A stretch of DNA of 64,000 nucleotides from Pseudomonas chlororaphis (GCF_003731765.1 NZ_MOAL01000004.1:62001-126000); one strand, 5' to 3'. Counted from the first letter of the stretch, positions 42,553 through 52,596 are shown. Notes: generated by a model not told the origin, from the letters alone. Made by a program: numbers and translations.

Positions 42553-44340
42553 ATGGCAGAAGCAGTCGCCGATAACGTACCGGCCAAGGCCACCCCGATA
42601 GACGGCAAACCGCCGCTGTTCGGCTTGTCCTTTCTGGAAAACCTTTCCGAGATGACCATGTTGCGTCAGATAGGCCTGTTGGTCGGTCTGGCTGCGAGCG
42701 TGGCGATTGGTTTTGCCGTGGTGCTGTGGTCTCAGCAGCCCGACTACCGTCCGTTGTATGGCAGCCTGGCGGGTATGGATGCCAAGCAAGTCATGGACAC
42801 CCTGGCGTCTGCCGACATTCCCTATACCGTTGAGCCCAATTCCGGCGCCTTGCTGGTCAAGGCTGACGACCTGTCGCGGGCGCGCCTGAAACTTGCCGCC
42901 GCTGGCGTAGCGCCGGGTGATGGCAACATCGGTTTTGAAATCCTCGATAAAGAGCAAGGCCTGGGCACCAGCCAGTTCATGGAAGCGACCCGTTACCGTC
43001 GCGGCCTGGAAGGCGAGCTGGCGCGGACCATCTCCAGCCTGAACAACGTCAAGGGTGCCCGTGTGCACCTGGCGATTCCAAAAAGCTCGGTGTTTGTGCG
43101 TGATGAACGCAAGCCTAGCGCCTCGGTATTGGTTGAGCTGTATTCCGGTCGCTCCCTGGAGCCGGGCCAGGTACTGGCGATTATCAACCTGGTGGCGACC
43201 AGTGTTCCCGAGTTGAGCAAGTCACAGATCACTGTGGTCGACCAGAAGGGCAACCTGCTCTCCGATCAGGCGGAAAACTCCGAACTGACCATGGCCGGCA
43301 AGCAATTCGATTACAGCCGCCGCATGGAAAGCATGCTCACTCAGCGTGTGCACAACATCCTGCAACCGGTGCTGGGTAACGACCGCTACAAGGCCGAAGT
43401 GTCCGCTGACGTGGACTTCAGTGCCGTCGAATCGACTTCGGAGCAGTTCAACCCTGACCAGCCGGCCCTGCGCAGCGAGCAGTCGGTGAATGAGCAGCGC
43501 TCCAGCAGCAACGGCCCGCAAGGCGTTCCGGGTGCCCTGAGCAACCAGCCACCGTCGCCGGCCAGCGCGCCGCAAACCACCGGTGGCGCCACCGCCTCGG
43601 CGGGGATGGTGCAGCCCGGCCAGCCGCTGCTTGATGCCAACGGCCAACAGATCATGGACCCGGCCACCGGCCAGCCGATGTTGGCCCCGTACCCGGCCGA
43701 CAAGCGTCAACAATCCACCAAGAACTTCGAACTTGACCGTTCCATCAGCCACACCAAGCAACAGCAGGGTCGCTTGAATCGCCTGTCTGTGGCGGTGGTT
43801 GTGGACGATCAAACCAAGGTCAATGCCGCTAACGGTGAAACCACCCGTGCCCCATGGAGCGCCGACGAATTGGCGCGCTTCACACGCTTGGTGCAGGACG
43901 CCGTCGGTTTCGACGCCAGTCGTGGCGACAGTGTCAGCGTGATCAACGTGCCGTTCTCGGCTGATCGGGGTGAAGTGATCGCCGAAACGCCGTTCTATCA
44001 GCAACCCTGGTTCTGGGACATCGTCAAGCAAGTGCTGGGCGTGCTGTTCATCCTGGTGCTGGTGTTCGGCGTGCTGCGTCCGGTGCTCAACAACATCACC
44101 GGTGGCGGCAGAAGCAAGGAATTGGCAGGCCTGGGCAGCGATGTCGAACTCGGTGGCATGGGCGGCCTGGACGGCGAACTGGCCAACGACCGCGTCAGCC
44201 TCGGTGGTCCGCAGAGCATTCTGCTGCCAAGCCCGAGCGAGGGTTATGACGCTCAGTTGAACGCAATCAAGAGTCTGGTGGCTGAAGACCCGGGTCGTGT
44301 GGCTCAGGTCGTGAAAGAGTGGATTAACGCAGATGAGTGA
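42553..44340 (+). CDS. fliF: Flagellar MS-ring protein FliF
   Basis: A 595-aa inner-membrane protein with two transmembrane helices (about 40-60 and 490-512). Between them are periplasmic ring-building motifs (YRPLYGSLAGMDAKQVMDTLAS; RRGLEGELARTISSLNNVKGARVHLAIP) and a Pro/Gln/Thr-rich linker. The C-terminal tail (LNAIKSLVAEDPGRVAQVVKEW) binds FliG. It overlaps fliG by 8 bp. Confidence 0.97.
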   Translation: MAEAVADNVPAKATPIDGKPPLFGLSFLENLSEMTMLRQIGLLVGLAASVAIGFAVVLWSQQPDYRPLYGSLAGMDAKQVMDTLASADIPYTVEPNSGALLVKADDLSRARLKLAAAGVAPGDGNIGFEILDKEQGLGTSQFMEATRYRRGLEGELARTISSLNNVKGARVHLAIPKSSVFVRDERKPSASVLVELYSGRSLEPGQVLAIINLVATSVPELSKSQITVVDQKGNLLSDQAENSELTMAGKQFDYSRRMESMLTQRVHNILQPVLGNDRYKAEVSADVDFSAVESTSEQFNPDQPALRSEQSVNEQRSSSNGPQGVPGALSNQPPSPASAPQTTGGATASAGMVQPGQPLLDANGQQIMDPATGQPMLAPYPADKRQQSTKNFELDRSISHTKQQQGRLNRLSVAVVVDDQTKVNAANGETTRAPWSADELARFTRLVQDAVGFDASRGDSVSVINVPFSADRGEVIAETPFYQQPWFWDIVKQVLGVLFILVLVFGVLRPVLNNITGGGRSKELAGLGSDVELGGMGGLDGELANDRVSLGGPQSILLPSPSEGYDAQLNAIKSLVAEDPGRVAQVVKEWINADE

Positions 44341-45352
44341 TAACCGAGCCGCTACCGCCAAACTGACCCGGGTCGACAAGGCGGCAATTCTGCTGCTGTC
44401 CCTGGGGTCCACCGATGCCGCGCAAGTGCTGCGCCACATGGGGCCCAAAGAGGTCCAGCGTGTGGGTGTGGCCATGGCGCAGATGGGCAACGTGCACCGT
44501 GAGCAGGTCGAACAGGTGATGAGCGAGTTCGTCGACATTGTCGGCGATCAGACCAGCCTTGGCGTCGGTTCCGATGATTACGTGCGCAAAATGCTCACCC
44601 AGGCCCTGGGCGAAGATAAGGCCAACGGCCTGATCGATCGCATCCTCTTGGGCGGCAACACCAGCGGCCTCGACAGCCTGAAATGGATGGAGCCGCGGGC
44701 CGTGGCCGACGTGATCCGCTACGAGCACCCACAGATCCAGGCGATCGTGGTGGCGTACCTCGACCCCGACCAGGCCGGTGAAGTGCTGGGTAACTTTGAC
44801 CACAAGGCACGGCTGGACATCATCCTCCGGGTCTCGTCATTGAACACCGTGCAGCCGGCGGCCCTGAAAGAGCTGAACCAGATTCTCGAGAAGCAGTTCT
44901 CCGGCAACTCCAATGCCTCGCGCACCACCTTGGGTGGTATCAAGCGTGCGGCAGACATCATGAACTTCCTCGACAGCTCCATCGAAGGCCAGCTCATGGA
45001 CTCGATCCGCGAAGTCGACGAAGACCTGTCCGGTCAGATCGAAGACCTCATGTTCGTGTTCAACAACCTGTCCGATGTTGATGATCGGGGCATTCAGGCG
45101 TTGCTGCGCGAAGTCTCTTCCGATGTGCTGGTCCTGGCCCTCAAGGGTTCGGACGAAGGCGTCAAGGAAAAGATCTTCAAGAACATGTCCAAACGGGCGG
45201 CGGAACTGCTGCGCGACGACCTCGAGGCCAAAGGCCCGGTGCGCGTCAGCGATGTGGAAACCGCGCAGAAGGAAATCCTTACCATTGCCCGCCGTATGGC
45301 CGAAGCCGGAGAAATCGTTCTCGGTGGGAAGGGCGGCGAAGAAATGATCTAA
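44333..45352 (+). CDS. fliG: Flagellar motor switch protein FliG
   Basis: A 339-aa C-ring protein. AAILLLSLGSTDAAQVLRHM (N domain), MEPRAVADVIRYEHPQI (EHPQ motif, middle), and the C-terminal torque helix with charged residues (VLALKGSDEGVKEKIFKNM, MSKRAAELLRDDLEAKG). It couples stator force to the MS-ring and binds FliF. The start overlaps fliF by 8 bp, implying coupled translation. Confidence 0.97.
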   Translation: MSDNRAATAKLTRVDKAAILLLSLGSTDAAQVLRHMGPKEVQRVGVAMAQMGNVHREQVEQVMSEFVDIVGDQTSLGVGSDDYVRKMLTQALGEDKANGLIDRILLGGNTSGLDSLKWMEPRAVADVIRYEHPQIQAIVVAYLDPDQAGEVLGNFDHKARLDIILRVSSLNTVQPAALKELNQILEKQFSGNSNASRTTLGGIKRAADIMNFLDSSIEGQLMDSIREVDEDLSGQIEDLMFVFNNLSDVDDRGIQALLREVSSDVLVLALKGSDEGVKEKIFKNMSKRAAELLRDDLEAKGPVRVSDVETAQKEILTIARRMAEAGEIVLGGKGGEEMI

Positions 45353-45361
45353 GGTCGCTTT

Positions 45362-46177
45362 ATGTCGTCCAGCAGTGATGAAGCCCATAGCGACCTGATT
45401 CGCGCCCGGGATGTCGAAGGTTTCGACATCTGGGCGCTGCCCAGTTTTGATCCCCATGTGCCTGAGCCAGAGCCCGAACCGGTCGAAGAACTGCCGGTGG
45501 AGATGGAGGAGGTGCCGCTGGAGGAAGTCCAGCCACTGACCCTCGAAGAGCTCGAGAGCATTCGCCAGGAAGCCTATAACGAAGGGTTTGCCACCGGCGA
45601 GCGTGAAGGTTTCCACAGCACCACCTTGAAGGTCCGCCAGGAAGCCGAAGTGGCCCTGGGCGCCAAGCTGCAGGCCCTGGAGTTGCTCATGGGCAACCTC
45701 TTCGAGCCGATTGCCGAGCAGGACACGCAGATTGAAAGGTCCCTGGTGGACTTGGTGCGTCACATTGCCCGCCAGGTGATCCAGCGTGAGCTGGCGATGG
45801 ATTCCAGCCAGATCGAACACGTCATGCGCGAAGCCCTAAAACTCCTGCCCCTGGGCGTGGGTAATGTGCGGCTGTACGTCAATCCCCAGGACTTCGAACA
45901 GGTCAAAAGCCTGCGTGAGCGCCATGAAGAGAGCTGGCGCATCGTCGAGGACGAAGCGCTGCTGCCGGGCGGTTGTCGAGTCGAAACCGAGCACAGCCGG
46001 ATCGACGCCAGCATGGAAACCCGCATCACCAAGGCCATGGATCAGGTGCTCGATCAGCTTCATGAGCAGGCGCTGCATCCGGCCGAGGCGGACCTGCAGG
46101 TCGAGTTGGGTGCCGTGAGTGCGCCGGCGACCGCGGTCGCCGCCGAGGTTGAGCTGGACAAACCCGATGCGCCTTGA
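45362..46177 (+). CDS. fliH: Flagellar export ATPase regulator FliH
   Basis: A 271-aa stator-like protein. The N-terminus is acidic and Pro/Glu-rich ([20 protein letters not shown]). The middle is coiled coil ([21 protein letters not shown]), and the C-terminal FliH/YscL domain is at about 130-250 ([20 protein letters not shown]). It binds FliI and docks it at FlhA/FliN. It overlaps fliI by 11 bp. Confidence 0.94.
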   Translation: MSSSSDEAHSDLIRARDVEGFDIWALPSFDPHVPEPEPEPVEELPVEMEEVPLEEVQPLTLEELESIRQEAYNEGFATGEREGFHSTTLKVRQEAEVALGAKLQALELLMGNLFEPIAEQDTQIERSLVDLVRHIARQVIQRELAMDSSQIEHVMREALKLLPLGVGNVRLYVNPQDFEQVKSLRERHEESWRIVEDEALLPGGCRVETEHSRIDASMETRITKAMDQVLDQLHEQALHPAEADLQVELGAVSAPATAVAAEVELDKPDAP

Positions 46178-47525
46178 ACGCACCAGCTTCGCCAAGCGCC
46201 TGGGCACTTACGCCGAGGCCGTGGCACTGCCGGGCCAGCCGATCCTGGAAGGGCGCTTGCTGCGCATGGTCGGCCTGACCCTGGAAGCCGAGGGCTTGCG
46301 AGCGGCCATGGGCACTCGCTGCATGGTCATCAATGACGACAGTTACCACCCGGTGCAGGTAGAAGCCGAAGTCATGGGCTTCTCCGGCAACAAAGTCTTC
46401 CTGATGCCGGTGGGCAGCGTTGCCGGGATCGCGCCTGGCGCCCGAGTGGTGCCCTTGGCCGACGCCGGTCGCTTGCCCATGGGCATGAGCATGCTCGGTC
46501 GGGTGCTGGACGGTGCCGGCCGCGCCCTCGACGGCAAGGGTGGGATGAAGGCCGAGGACTGGGTGCCGATGGACGGCCCGACCATCAATCCCCTCAAACG
46601 CGACCCCATCAGCCAGCCGCTGGACGTGGGCATTCGCAGTATCAACGGATTATTGACGGTCGGCCGCGGCCAGCGTCTCGGGCTGTTCGCCGGTACCGGC
46701 GTGGGCAAGAGTGTGCTGCTGGGCATGATGACTCGCTTTACCGAGGCCGACATTATTGTGGTCGGGCTGATCGGTGAACGGGGTCGTGAGGTCAAGGAAT
46801 TCATCGAGCACATTCTCGGTGAAGAAGGCCTCAAGCGTTCCGTGGTGGTTGCATCGCCAGCGGACGACGCGCCGCTGATGCGTCTTCGCGCCGCGATGTA
46901 CTGCACGCGGATCGCCGAATATTTTCGCGACAAGGGCAAGAATGTCCTGTTGCTGATGGACTCCCTGACCCGTTTTGCCCAGGCCCAGCGGGAGATCGCC
47001 CTGGCCATTGGCGAGCCGCCCGCCACCAAGGGCTACCCGCCGTCGGTGTTCGCCAAGCTGCCGAAGCTGGTGGAGCGGGCCGGTAACGCCGAAGCCGGGG
47101 GAGGTTCGATCACCGCCTTCTATACCGTGCTCTCCGAAGGCGACGACCAGCAGGACCCGATTGCCGACTCGGCGCGGGGCGTGCTCGACGGGCACATCGT
47201 GTTGTCCCGGCGTCTGGCCGAGGAAGGGCATTACCCGGCAATCGACATCGAAGCCTCCATCAGTCGGGTCATGCCGGCGGTGGTGTCTCCGGAGCACATG
47301 GCTCGTGCGCAGTACTTCAAGCAGTTGTGGTCGCGTTACCAACAGGCTCGGGACCTGATCAGCGTCGGCGCCTATGTGCCTGGCGGCGACCGGGAAACCG
47401 ATGCGGCCATCTCCCTGCAGCCGTCGATGGCGGTCTACTTGCGCCAGGGCTTGAACGACAGCATCAGCCTGGGTGAAAGCGAGGCCCATCTGGAGATGGT
47501 CTTCGCCCCTGCGGCGGGCGGCTAA
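46167..47525 (+). CDS. fliI: Flagellum-specific ATP synthase-like export ATPase FliI
   Basis: A 452-aa F1-beta-like ATPase. Walker [16 protein letters not shown] (about 171-185), [15 protein letters not shown], Walker B-like [20 protein letters not shown], and [21 protein letters not shown]. It unfolds and loads export substrates. I chose ATG 46167 ([13 protein letters not shown]), inside the fliH end, because it gives the normal length; upstream codons are not family-like. Confidence 0.97.
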   Translation: MRLERTSFAKRLGTYAEAVALPGQPILEGRLLRMVGLTLEAEGLRAAMGTRCMVINDDSYHPVQVEAEVMGFSGNKVFLMPVGSVAGIAPGARVVPLADAGRLPMGMSMLGRVLDGAGRALDGKGGMKAEDWVPMDGPTINPLKRDPISQPLDVGIRSINGLLTVGRGQRLGLFAGTGVGKSVLLGMMTRFTEADIIVVGLIGERGREVKEFIEHILGEEGLKRSVVVASPADDAPLMRLRAAMYCTRIAEYFRDKGKNVLLLMDSLTRFAQAQREIALAIGEPPATKGYPPSVFAKLPKLVERAGNAEAGGGSITAFYTVLSEGDDQQDPIADSARGVLDGHIVLSRRLAEEGHYPAIDIEASISRVMPAVVSPEHMARAQYFKQLWSRYQQARDLISVGAYVPGGDRETDAAISLQPSMAVYLRQGLNDSISLGESEAHLEMVFAPAAGG

Positions 47526-47531
47526 CCGGCC

Positions 47532-47984
47532 ATGGCCACTAGCCGTGCAGCGCGCCTGGCGCCCGTGGTGGACATGGCTGAAAGCGCCGAGCGCACCGCT
47601 GCCCAGCGTCTCGGGCATTTCCAGGGGCAGGTACGCCTGGCGGAAAGCAAGCTGGGGGACCTGGAGCGCTTTCGCGGCGAGTACCAACAGCAGTGGATCG
47701 ACCGCGGCCAGCACGGGGTTTCCGGCCATTGGCTGATGAACTACCAGCACTTCCTCAATCAGCTGGAAACGGCTGTGGCTCAGCAGCGGCAAAGCCTGGC
47801 CTGGCACCAGAACAACCTCAATCGCGCCCGTGAGACCTGGCAACAGGCCTACGCTCGGGTCGAGGGCCTGCGCAAGCTGGTCCAGCGTTATGTGGATGAG
47901 GCGCGGCAGTTGGAGGACAAGCGCGAGCAGAAGCTGCTGGACGAGCTGTCCCAGCGCTTGCCGCGACAGAACCTCTACCCTTGA
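47532..47984 (+). CDS. fliJ: Flagellar export protein FliJ
   Basis: A 150-aa all-helical coiled-coil protein (ESAERTAAQRLGHFQGQVRL, DEARQLEDKREQKLLDEL), typical of FliJ. It is a stalk-like component that couples FliI to FlhA. 6 bp after fliI. The 83 bp before hsbA show no clear terminator. Confidence 0.95.
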   Translation: MATSRAARLAPVVDMAESAERTAAQRLGHFQGQVRLAESKLGDLERFRGEYQQQWIDRGQHGVSGHWLMNYQHFLNQLETAVAQQRQSLAWHQNNLNRARETWQQAYARVEGLRKLVQRYVDEARQLEDKREQKLLDELSQRLPRQNLYP

Positions 47985-48067
47985 CGCCTATTTGTCTTGA
48001 GCGGGTTGTCCATGTCCCGAGTGGGTGCTAAACCTTTTACTCGTCGTCAATGACAAGGAAGCTGTTC

Positions 48068-48373
48068 ATGTCAGTCGTTACTGAAATGTCGCCGGACGGG
48101 CAAAAACTCACGATTTCCATCAAAGGTCGCTTCGATTTCGGGCGGCATCAGGAATTCCGCGAATCCTACGAGCGGCTCGACACTCGCCCCGATTCCATCG
48201 TGGTGGATCTCAAGGACGCCACTTACCTCGACAGCTCGGCCCTGGGCATGCTGCTGTTGCTGCGTGATCACGCCGGCGGCGACCACTCCGATGTGCGGGT
48301 GATCAACAGCAATTCCGACGTGCGCAAGATTCTCGCCATTTCCAACTTCGACAAGCTCTTCGATATCTCTTGA
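48068..48373 (+). CDS. hsbA: HsbA, anti-sigma factor antagonist (STAS domain)
   Basis: A 101-aa STAS protein; the phosphorylatable Ser region is YLDSSALGML (S56/S57). In P. aeruginosa HsbA binds FlgM when unphosphorylated, freeing FliA, and shifts partner to the cyclase HsbD when phosphorylated, linking motility and biofilm. AAGGAA lies 8 nt before the ATG at 48068, which is better than an earlier in-frame codon. It is joined to hsbR by overlapping or near-adjacent codons. Confidence 0.92.
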   Translation: MSVVTEMSPDGQKLTISIKGRFDFGRHQEFRESYERLDTRPDSIVVDLKDATYLDSSALGMLLLLRDHAGGDHSDVRVINSNSDVRKILAISNFDKLFDIS

Positions 48374-48387
48374 GCGGCCTGTCGTCC

Positions 48388-50085
48388 ATGGCTGAGCCCC
48401 TGTGTGTGCTGATCGCCGAGGATGGCGCAGCCGATCGCCTGTTGCTGGCCAGCATCGTGCGCCGTCAGGGGCACGAAGTGCTGACGGCCTGTGACGGTGC
48501 CGAAGCGGTGGCGCTGTTCAGGCGCTTGCGTCCGCAGTTGGTCCTGATGGACGCCTTGATGCCGGTGATGGACGGCTTCGAGGCGGCTCGGCAGATCAAA
48601 CAACTGGCCGGCGATGCCTTGGTGCCGATTATTTTTCTCACCTCCCTGACCGAGGGCGAGGCCCTGGCCCGGTGCCTGGACGCCGGGGGCGACGACTTTC
48701 TGGCAAAGCCCTATAACCCGGTGATCCTGGCCGCCAAGATCAAGGCCATGGATCGCCTGCGCCGCTTGCAAGACACGGTGCTCCAGCAGCGCGACCAGAT
48801 CACCCGGCACCACGATTACCTGCTCAACGAGCAGCGCGTGGCCAAGGCCGTGTTCGACAAGGTGGCCCATTCGGGGTGCCTGGACGCGCCGAACATTCGC
48901 TACCTGCAATCGCCTTATGCCTTGTTCAACGGCGACCTGCTGCTGGCCGCCTACACCCCGGCCGGCGACATGCACATACTGCTGGGGGATTTCACCGGGC
49001 ATGGCTTGCCCGCGGCGGTGGGTGCCATGCCTTTGGCGGAGGTGTTCTACGGCATGACCGCCAAGGGTTACGGCTTGCCGGAAACCCTGCGCGAGATGAA
49101 CGCCAAGCTCAAGCGCATCCTGCCAGTGGACATGTTCTGCTGCGCCACCCTGTTGTGCCTGAGCTTCCAGCGGCGCGCCGTGGAGGTATGGAATGGCGGG
49201 ATGCCCGATGGTTACCTGCACGCCGTGGCCAGTGGGGTGCGCACGCCGCTGGTGTCCCGGCACTTGCCCTTGGGGGTGCTGGCGGCCCAGGATTTTGACG
49301 ACCGCACCGAAGTCTTTGCCATGGCGCCTGGGGATCGGGTGTTCCTGTTGTCCGATGGGGTGATCGACACCTGCGACGCCCGTGATCAACTCTTTGGCGT
49401 CGAGCGCCTGCTGCGGGTATTGCGCGCCAATCGCCAGGCGTCCCGGCTGTTCGAGGAGATTGAGCAGGCATTGGCGGATTTTGGCGGGCAGGCGCGCGAT
49501 GACGTCAGCATGGTCGAAGTCAGTCTATTGCCGCTGGGCGAAGTCAGGCCGTCGCTGCCGGTGTATTCCGACAGCGGTCAGTCCTGCCCCTTGGATTGGT
49601 CCTTGAGCTTCGAGTTTCGTGCGGACACCCTCAAGCGTTTCAATCCGCTGCCCTATCTGTTGCAACTGCTGCTTGAAGTGCACGGCCTGCGGGGGCAGAG
49701 CAGCGCCCTCTACAGTGTGCTGGCCGAGCTCTATTCCAACGCCTTGGAGCACGGGGTGTTGCAGCTGGACTCTCGGCTCAAGCGCGATGCCCAGGGGTTC
49801 ACCCGCTATTACGGCGAGCGCAGCAGTCGCCTGGCGGCTCTGGAGCAAGGGTTTGTCCGGGTGCACTTGCAGGTATTGCCCGAGGGGCAGGGCGGGCGCT
49901 TGATCATTCGGGTCGAGGACAGCGGCGAAGGCTTCGATGTGGCGCGGGTGCTGGCTCGCCCTGCCGATGTCGGGCGTCTGTCGGGCAGGGGGCTGAGCCT
50001 GATTCGCCAGCTGAGTCAGCAGGCGACCTGGTCGGACGATGGGCGCTGCGCGTGCGTGGAGTTTTCCTGGGAGGCTCTGGCATAA
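48388..50085 (+). CDS. hsbR: HsbR, response regulator with PP2C phosphatase and kinase domains
   Basis: About 565 aa: REC with Asp55 (LVLMDALMPVMDGFEA), a helical linker, a SpoIIE-type PP2C phosphatase (GDLLLAAYTPAGDMHILLGD, FLLSDGVIDTCDARDQ), and an HATPase/anti-sigma-like kinase domain (SVLAELYSNALEHGVL, EDSGEGFDVARVL). It phosphorylates or dephosphorylates HsbA under control of HptB. Start: ATG 48388; a TTG at 48370 overlapping the hsbA stop (TTGA) is the alternative. Confidence 0.93.
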   Translation: MAEPLCVLIAEDGAADRLLLASIVRRQGHEVLTACDGAEAVALFRRLRPQLVLMDALMPVMDGFEAARQIKQLAGDALVPIIFLTSLTEGEALARCLDAGGDDFLAKPYNPVILAAKIKAMDRLRRLQDTVLQQRDQITRHHDYLLNEQRVAKAVFDKVAHSGCLDAPNIRYLQSPYALFNGDLLLAAYTPAGDMHILLGDFTGHGLPAAVGAMPLAEVFYGMTAKGYGLPETLREMNAKLKRILPVDMFCCATLLCLSFQRRAVEVWNGGMPDGYLHAVASGVRTPLVSRHLPLGVLAAQDFDDRTEVFAMAPGDRVFLLSDGVIDTCDARDQLFGVERLLRVLRANRQASRLFEEIEQALADFGGQARDDVSMVEVSLLPLGEVRPSLPVYSDSGQSCPLDWSLSFEFRADTLKRFNPLPYLLQLLLEVHGLRGQSSALYSVLAELYSNALEHGVLQLDSRLKRDAQGFTRYYGERSSRLAALEQGFVRVHLQVLPEGQGGRLIIRVEDSGEGFDVARVLARPADVGRLSGRGLSLIRQLSQQATWSDDGRCACVEFSWEALA

Positions 50086-50115
50086 TCCGTCCATTCTTGA
50101 TCAAGGAGTGAACAA

Positions 50116-50463
50116 GTGTCTGAGATTCATCTGAGCCAAGACGTGCTGAGTGCCCTCCAGGAAGTCATGGAGGACGAGTATCCAGTGTTGCTGGACACCT
50201 TTGTGTGTGACTCCGAAGAGCGCCTGCGCTCGCTGCACAAGGCGGATGATGCCTATGAAGTGGTGGTCGCCACTGCCCACAGTCTTAAAGGCAGCAGCAG
50301 CAACATGGGGGCCTTGCGCCTCGCCGAGCTGTGCCATCAACTGGAGCTGTGCGCCAGGCAACCGTCGCGGGTGGGTATCGATAGGCTGGTGGGTGAAATC
50401 GATGGCGAGTTCGCCATTGTGCGGCGCCTCTGCGAGCAAGAGCGCCAGCGTTTTCACTGCTGA
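50116..50463 (+). CDS. hptB: HptB histidine phosphotransfer protein
   Basis: A 115-aa Hpt domain with phospho-acceptor His55 in AHSLKGSSSNMGALRLAEL. It relays phosphate from hybrid kinases (PA1611, SagS, ErcS' in P. aeruginosa) to HsbR. Start is GTG 50116 with AAGGAG 8 nt upstream. In P. aeruginosa hptB/hsbR/hsbA lies elsewhere in the chromosome; here it sits within the flagellar cluster before fliK. Confidence 0.94.
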   Translation: MSEIHLSQDVLSALQEVMEDEYPVLLDTFVCDSEERLRSLHKADDAYEVVVATAHSLKGSSSNMGALRLAELCHQLELCARQPSRVGIDRLVGEIDGEFAIVRRLCEQERQRFHC

Positions 50464-50494
50464 GTGCGAGCATGATCCGCCACCTTGAGCAACC

Positions 50495-50510
50495 TGGCCC
50501 GACCTTTGCA
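50495..50510 (+). promoter_or_regulatory. Sigma-54 promoter of fliK
   Basis: TGGCCCGACCTTTGCA has exact GG-N10-GC spacing and a perfect -12 TTGCA; one base differs from TGGCACG. It is 50 bp before fliK, in the gap after hptB. Confidence 0.75.
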
Positions 50511-50559
50511 GTCAAGTCTTCTACCTGTACCTACGAATCCGTGCAGCGGAGACCGATTT

Positions 50560-51915
50560 ATGCCTCTTACCCCCAATGTGCTGCTTCAGGCCGCTTCCCA
50601 GGCCAAGACGCAAGCCGCCCCTGCCAATCCGCTGGCGAACGTTGCTGAGCCCGGGGATAAAGCGTCCAGCTTCGCACAGGTGTATGCCAAGCAATCGCAG
50701 AACTCCCCCGCCAGCGTCAACGATGCGCCGGTCCGTCCGGCCCGTGACAAGGGCGCCGATGCCGGCGGCAAGAAAGACGCCGTTGCCGATAAGGCTGCCG
50801 CTCCCGAGCCGGAGGTTGCCGATAGCGGCAATACCTTGCCTGCCGATAAACCGGGCGCAAGCGATGACACCGTGGCCAGCGACGATGGTCAGCCGAGCGA
50901 CGCTCCGTTGGCGGATGCCGCCCCGGCCGACCCGAGCCTGGATCCGAGCCAGCTTCAAGTCACCCAGCCCGCGCCACTGCCGGACGTACCTGCACCGGTA
51001 GTCGAAGTGACTCAGCCCGAGGTGGAAGTGCAGCCCGTGGTTGCTGCTGCGGTGGTGGCTAAGGCGCCAGCCTTGCCGGCCGAGCCTGATTTCGACCCCG
51101 AGGCCGACCCATTGGACGCCTTGCCGGCGGTCCGTCTGGCCATGGAGCAGGGCGGTCATGTATCGGCCTCCAGCCAGGCCCAGCCGAAAGCCGCACCGAG
51201 CACGGCCAGTACTGCGCCCGACGGCGAACTGACGTCGGCCCAGAACTTCGCCAATGGCATGGCCAGCATGCTCGACGTGCAAGCCAGCAAGGACAGCACC
51301 GAGCAAGGCGGCGACAAAGCCTTCAGCGGTTTGATCGACGACGGCCTGAAAGACCTCAAGGGCGCGTCCAGCGATACCCGGGTGGATGACTTTGCCAACC
51401 GTCTGGCGGCCCTGACTCAGGCGGCCACGCCGAAGACCGCCAACGTGGTGCCGGTCAACCAGCCGCTGGCCATGCACCAGAGCGGCTGGAGCGAAGAGGT
51501 GGTGAACCGGGTCATGTACCTGTCCAGCGTCAACCTCAAGTCGGCGGACATCCAGTTGCAGCCGGCCGAGCTGGGGCGCCTGGATATCCGCGTGAATATG
51601 ATTCCCGACCAGCAGACCCAGGTGACCTTCATGAGCGCCCATGCCGGTGTGCGTGAGGCCCTTGAAGGTCAAATGCACCGTATGCGTGAGATGTTCAACC
51701 AGCAGGGGCTGGGCCAGGTGGATGTCAATGTGTCTGACCAGAACCGTGGCTGGCAGGGCCAGGAGCAGGCGCAGCAGGGCCAGAACCGCAGCAGCGGCAC
51801 TCAGTCCGGCGGCGTGCTGGATGCGGCCGACGAGGAGCTGCCGCAAGGCGTGGCGGAAATCGCCGCCGCTCCTGCGACAGTGATCGGTTCCAGTGCCGTG
51901 GACTACTACGCCTGA
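50560..51915 (+). CDS. fliK: Flagellar hook-length control protein FliK
   Basis: A 451-aa protein. The N-terminal 300 residues are low-complexity (Ala/Pro/Asp/Lys-rich, disordered ruler). The C-terminal FliK hook-length switch domain is at about 305-400 (SSVNLKSADIQLQPAELGRL, MPDQQTQVTFMSAHAGVREAL-like core). It measures the hook and switches FlhB specificity. ATG 50560 (MPLTPNVLLQ) has GGAG 7 nt upstream; the upstream extension covers the promoter and is not coding. Confidence 0.92.
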   Translation: MPLTPNVLLQAASQAKTQAAPANPLANVAEPGDKASSFAQVYAKQSQNSPASVNDAPVRPARDKGADAGGKKDAVADKAAAPEPEVADSGNTLPADKPGASDDTVASDDGQPSDAPLADAAPADPSLDPSQLQVTQPAPLPDVPAPVVEVTQPEVEVQPVVAAAVVAKAPALPAEPDFDPEADPLDALPAVRLAMEQGGHVSASSQAQPKAAPSTASTAPDGELTSAQNFANGMASMLDVQASKDSTEQGGDKAFSGLIDDGLKDLKGASSDTRVDDFANRLAALTQAATPKTANVVPVNQPLAMHQSGWSEEVVNRVMYLSSVNLKSADIQLQPAELGRLDIRVNMIPDQQTQVTFMSAHAGVREALEGQMHRMREMFNQQGLGQVDVNVSDQNRGWQGQEQAQQGQNRSSGTQSGGVLDAADEELPQGVAEIAAAPATVIGSSAVDYYA

Positions 51916-51922
51916 CGCCTAG

Positions 51923-51949
51923 GGCGGGAGCGCTCGCTCCCGCCTTCTG
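51923..51949 (+). terminator. REP-like hairpin/weak terminator after fliK
   Basis: GGCGGGAG pairs with CTCCCGCC (51923-51944, near-continuous 10-bp arms), followed by TTCTGCTTT. It resembles both an intrinsic terminator and the GC-rich palindromes common in Pseudomonas intergenic DNA. Confidence 0.6.
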
Positions 51950-52029
51950 CTTTATTCCCGCCTGCGTTCCAGCGCCAAGTCGTCGCGACATCACTCTGGG
52001 CCTTCGGCTGAAGACTATTCAGACAAATC

Positions 52030-52045
52030 TGGCATAACACTTGCT
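52030..52045 (+). promoter_or_regulatory. Sigma-54 promoter of the fliL operon
   Basis: TGGCATAACACTTGCT matches TGGCAY and TTGCT with exact spacing, 50 bp before fliL. It should drive fliLMNOPQR-flhB. Confidence 0.9.
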
Positions 52046-52095
52046 CTTCCCTTGCCGTGCGACTGTGAAAACCCGATTAGTGACGGATTATTGGC

Positions 52096-52596
52096 ATGGC
52101 GAAGAGTGAAGCAGCAGAGAAACCACCCGCAGGGAAAAGCAAACTCAAGCTTATCCTCCTGATAGTCCTGGGTTTGTTGTTGGCGATCGGCTCGTCCGTC
52201 GGCGCGACCTGGTACTTCATGCACAGTGCCCAAAGCAAACCGGCCCCCGCTCCGGAGGCCGCCAGCAACGTCAAGCCAGCGGCGATCTTCGAGCCAATGG
52301 CGCCCGCTTTCGTGGCCAATTTCAACCAGAACGGCCGTCAGCGCTACATGCAGGTGAGCATCACCATGCTGGCGCGTAACCAGGCCGACCTGGACGCACT
52401 CAAGGTGCACATGCCGGTGATCCGCAACAACCTGGTGATGCTCTTCTCCGGGCAGAGCTTCGACACCCTGGCGACCCCGGTCGGTCAGGAAATGCTGCGT
52501 CAGAAAGCCACTGCCAGCGTGCAGGAAGTGGCGCAGAAGGAAGTCGGCAAGGTGGTGGTCGAGCAGTTGCTCTTTACTAACTTCGTACTGCAGTAG
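52096..52596 (+). CDS. fliL: Flagellar basal-body-associated protein FliL
   Basis: A 166-aa inner-membrane protein. A short Lys-rich cytoplasmic N-terminus is followed by one transmembrane helix (about 17-40: LKLILLIVLGLLLAIGSSVG), a Pro/Ala linker and the periplasmic FliL domain (RYMQVSITMLARNQADLDAL). It forms a ring with the stator and supports torque or swarming. First gene of the fliL operon. Confidence 0.95.
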   Translation: MAKSEAAEKPPAGKSKLKLILLIVLGLLLAIGSSVGATWYFMHSAQSKPAPAPEAASNVKPAAIFEPMAPAFVANFNQNGRQRYMQVSITMLARNQADLDALKVHMPVIRNNLVMLFSGQSFDTLATPVGQEMLRQKATASVQEVAQKEVGKVVVEQLLFTNFVLQ

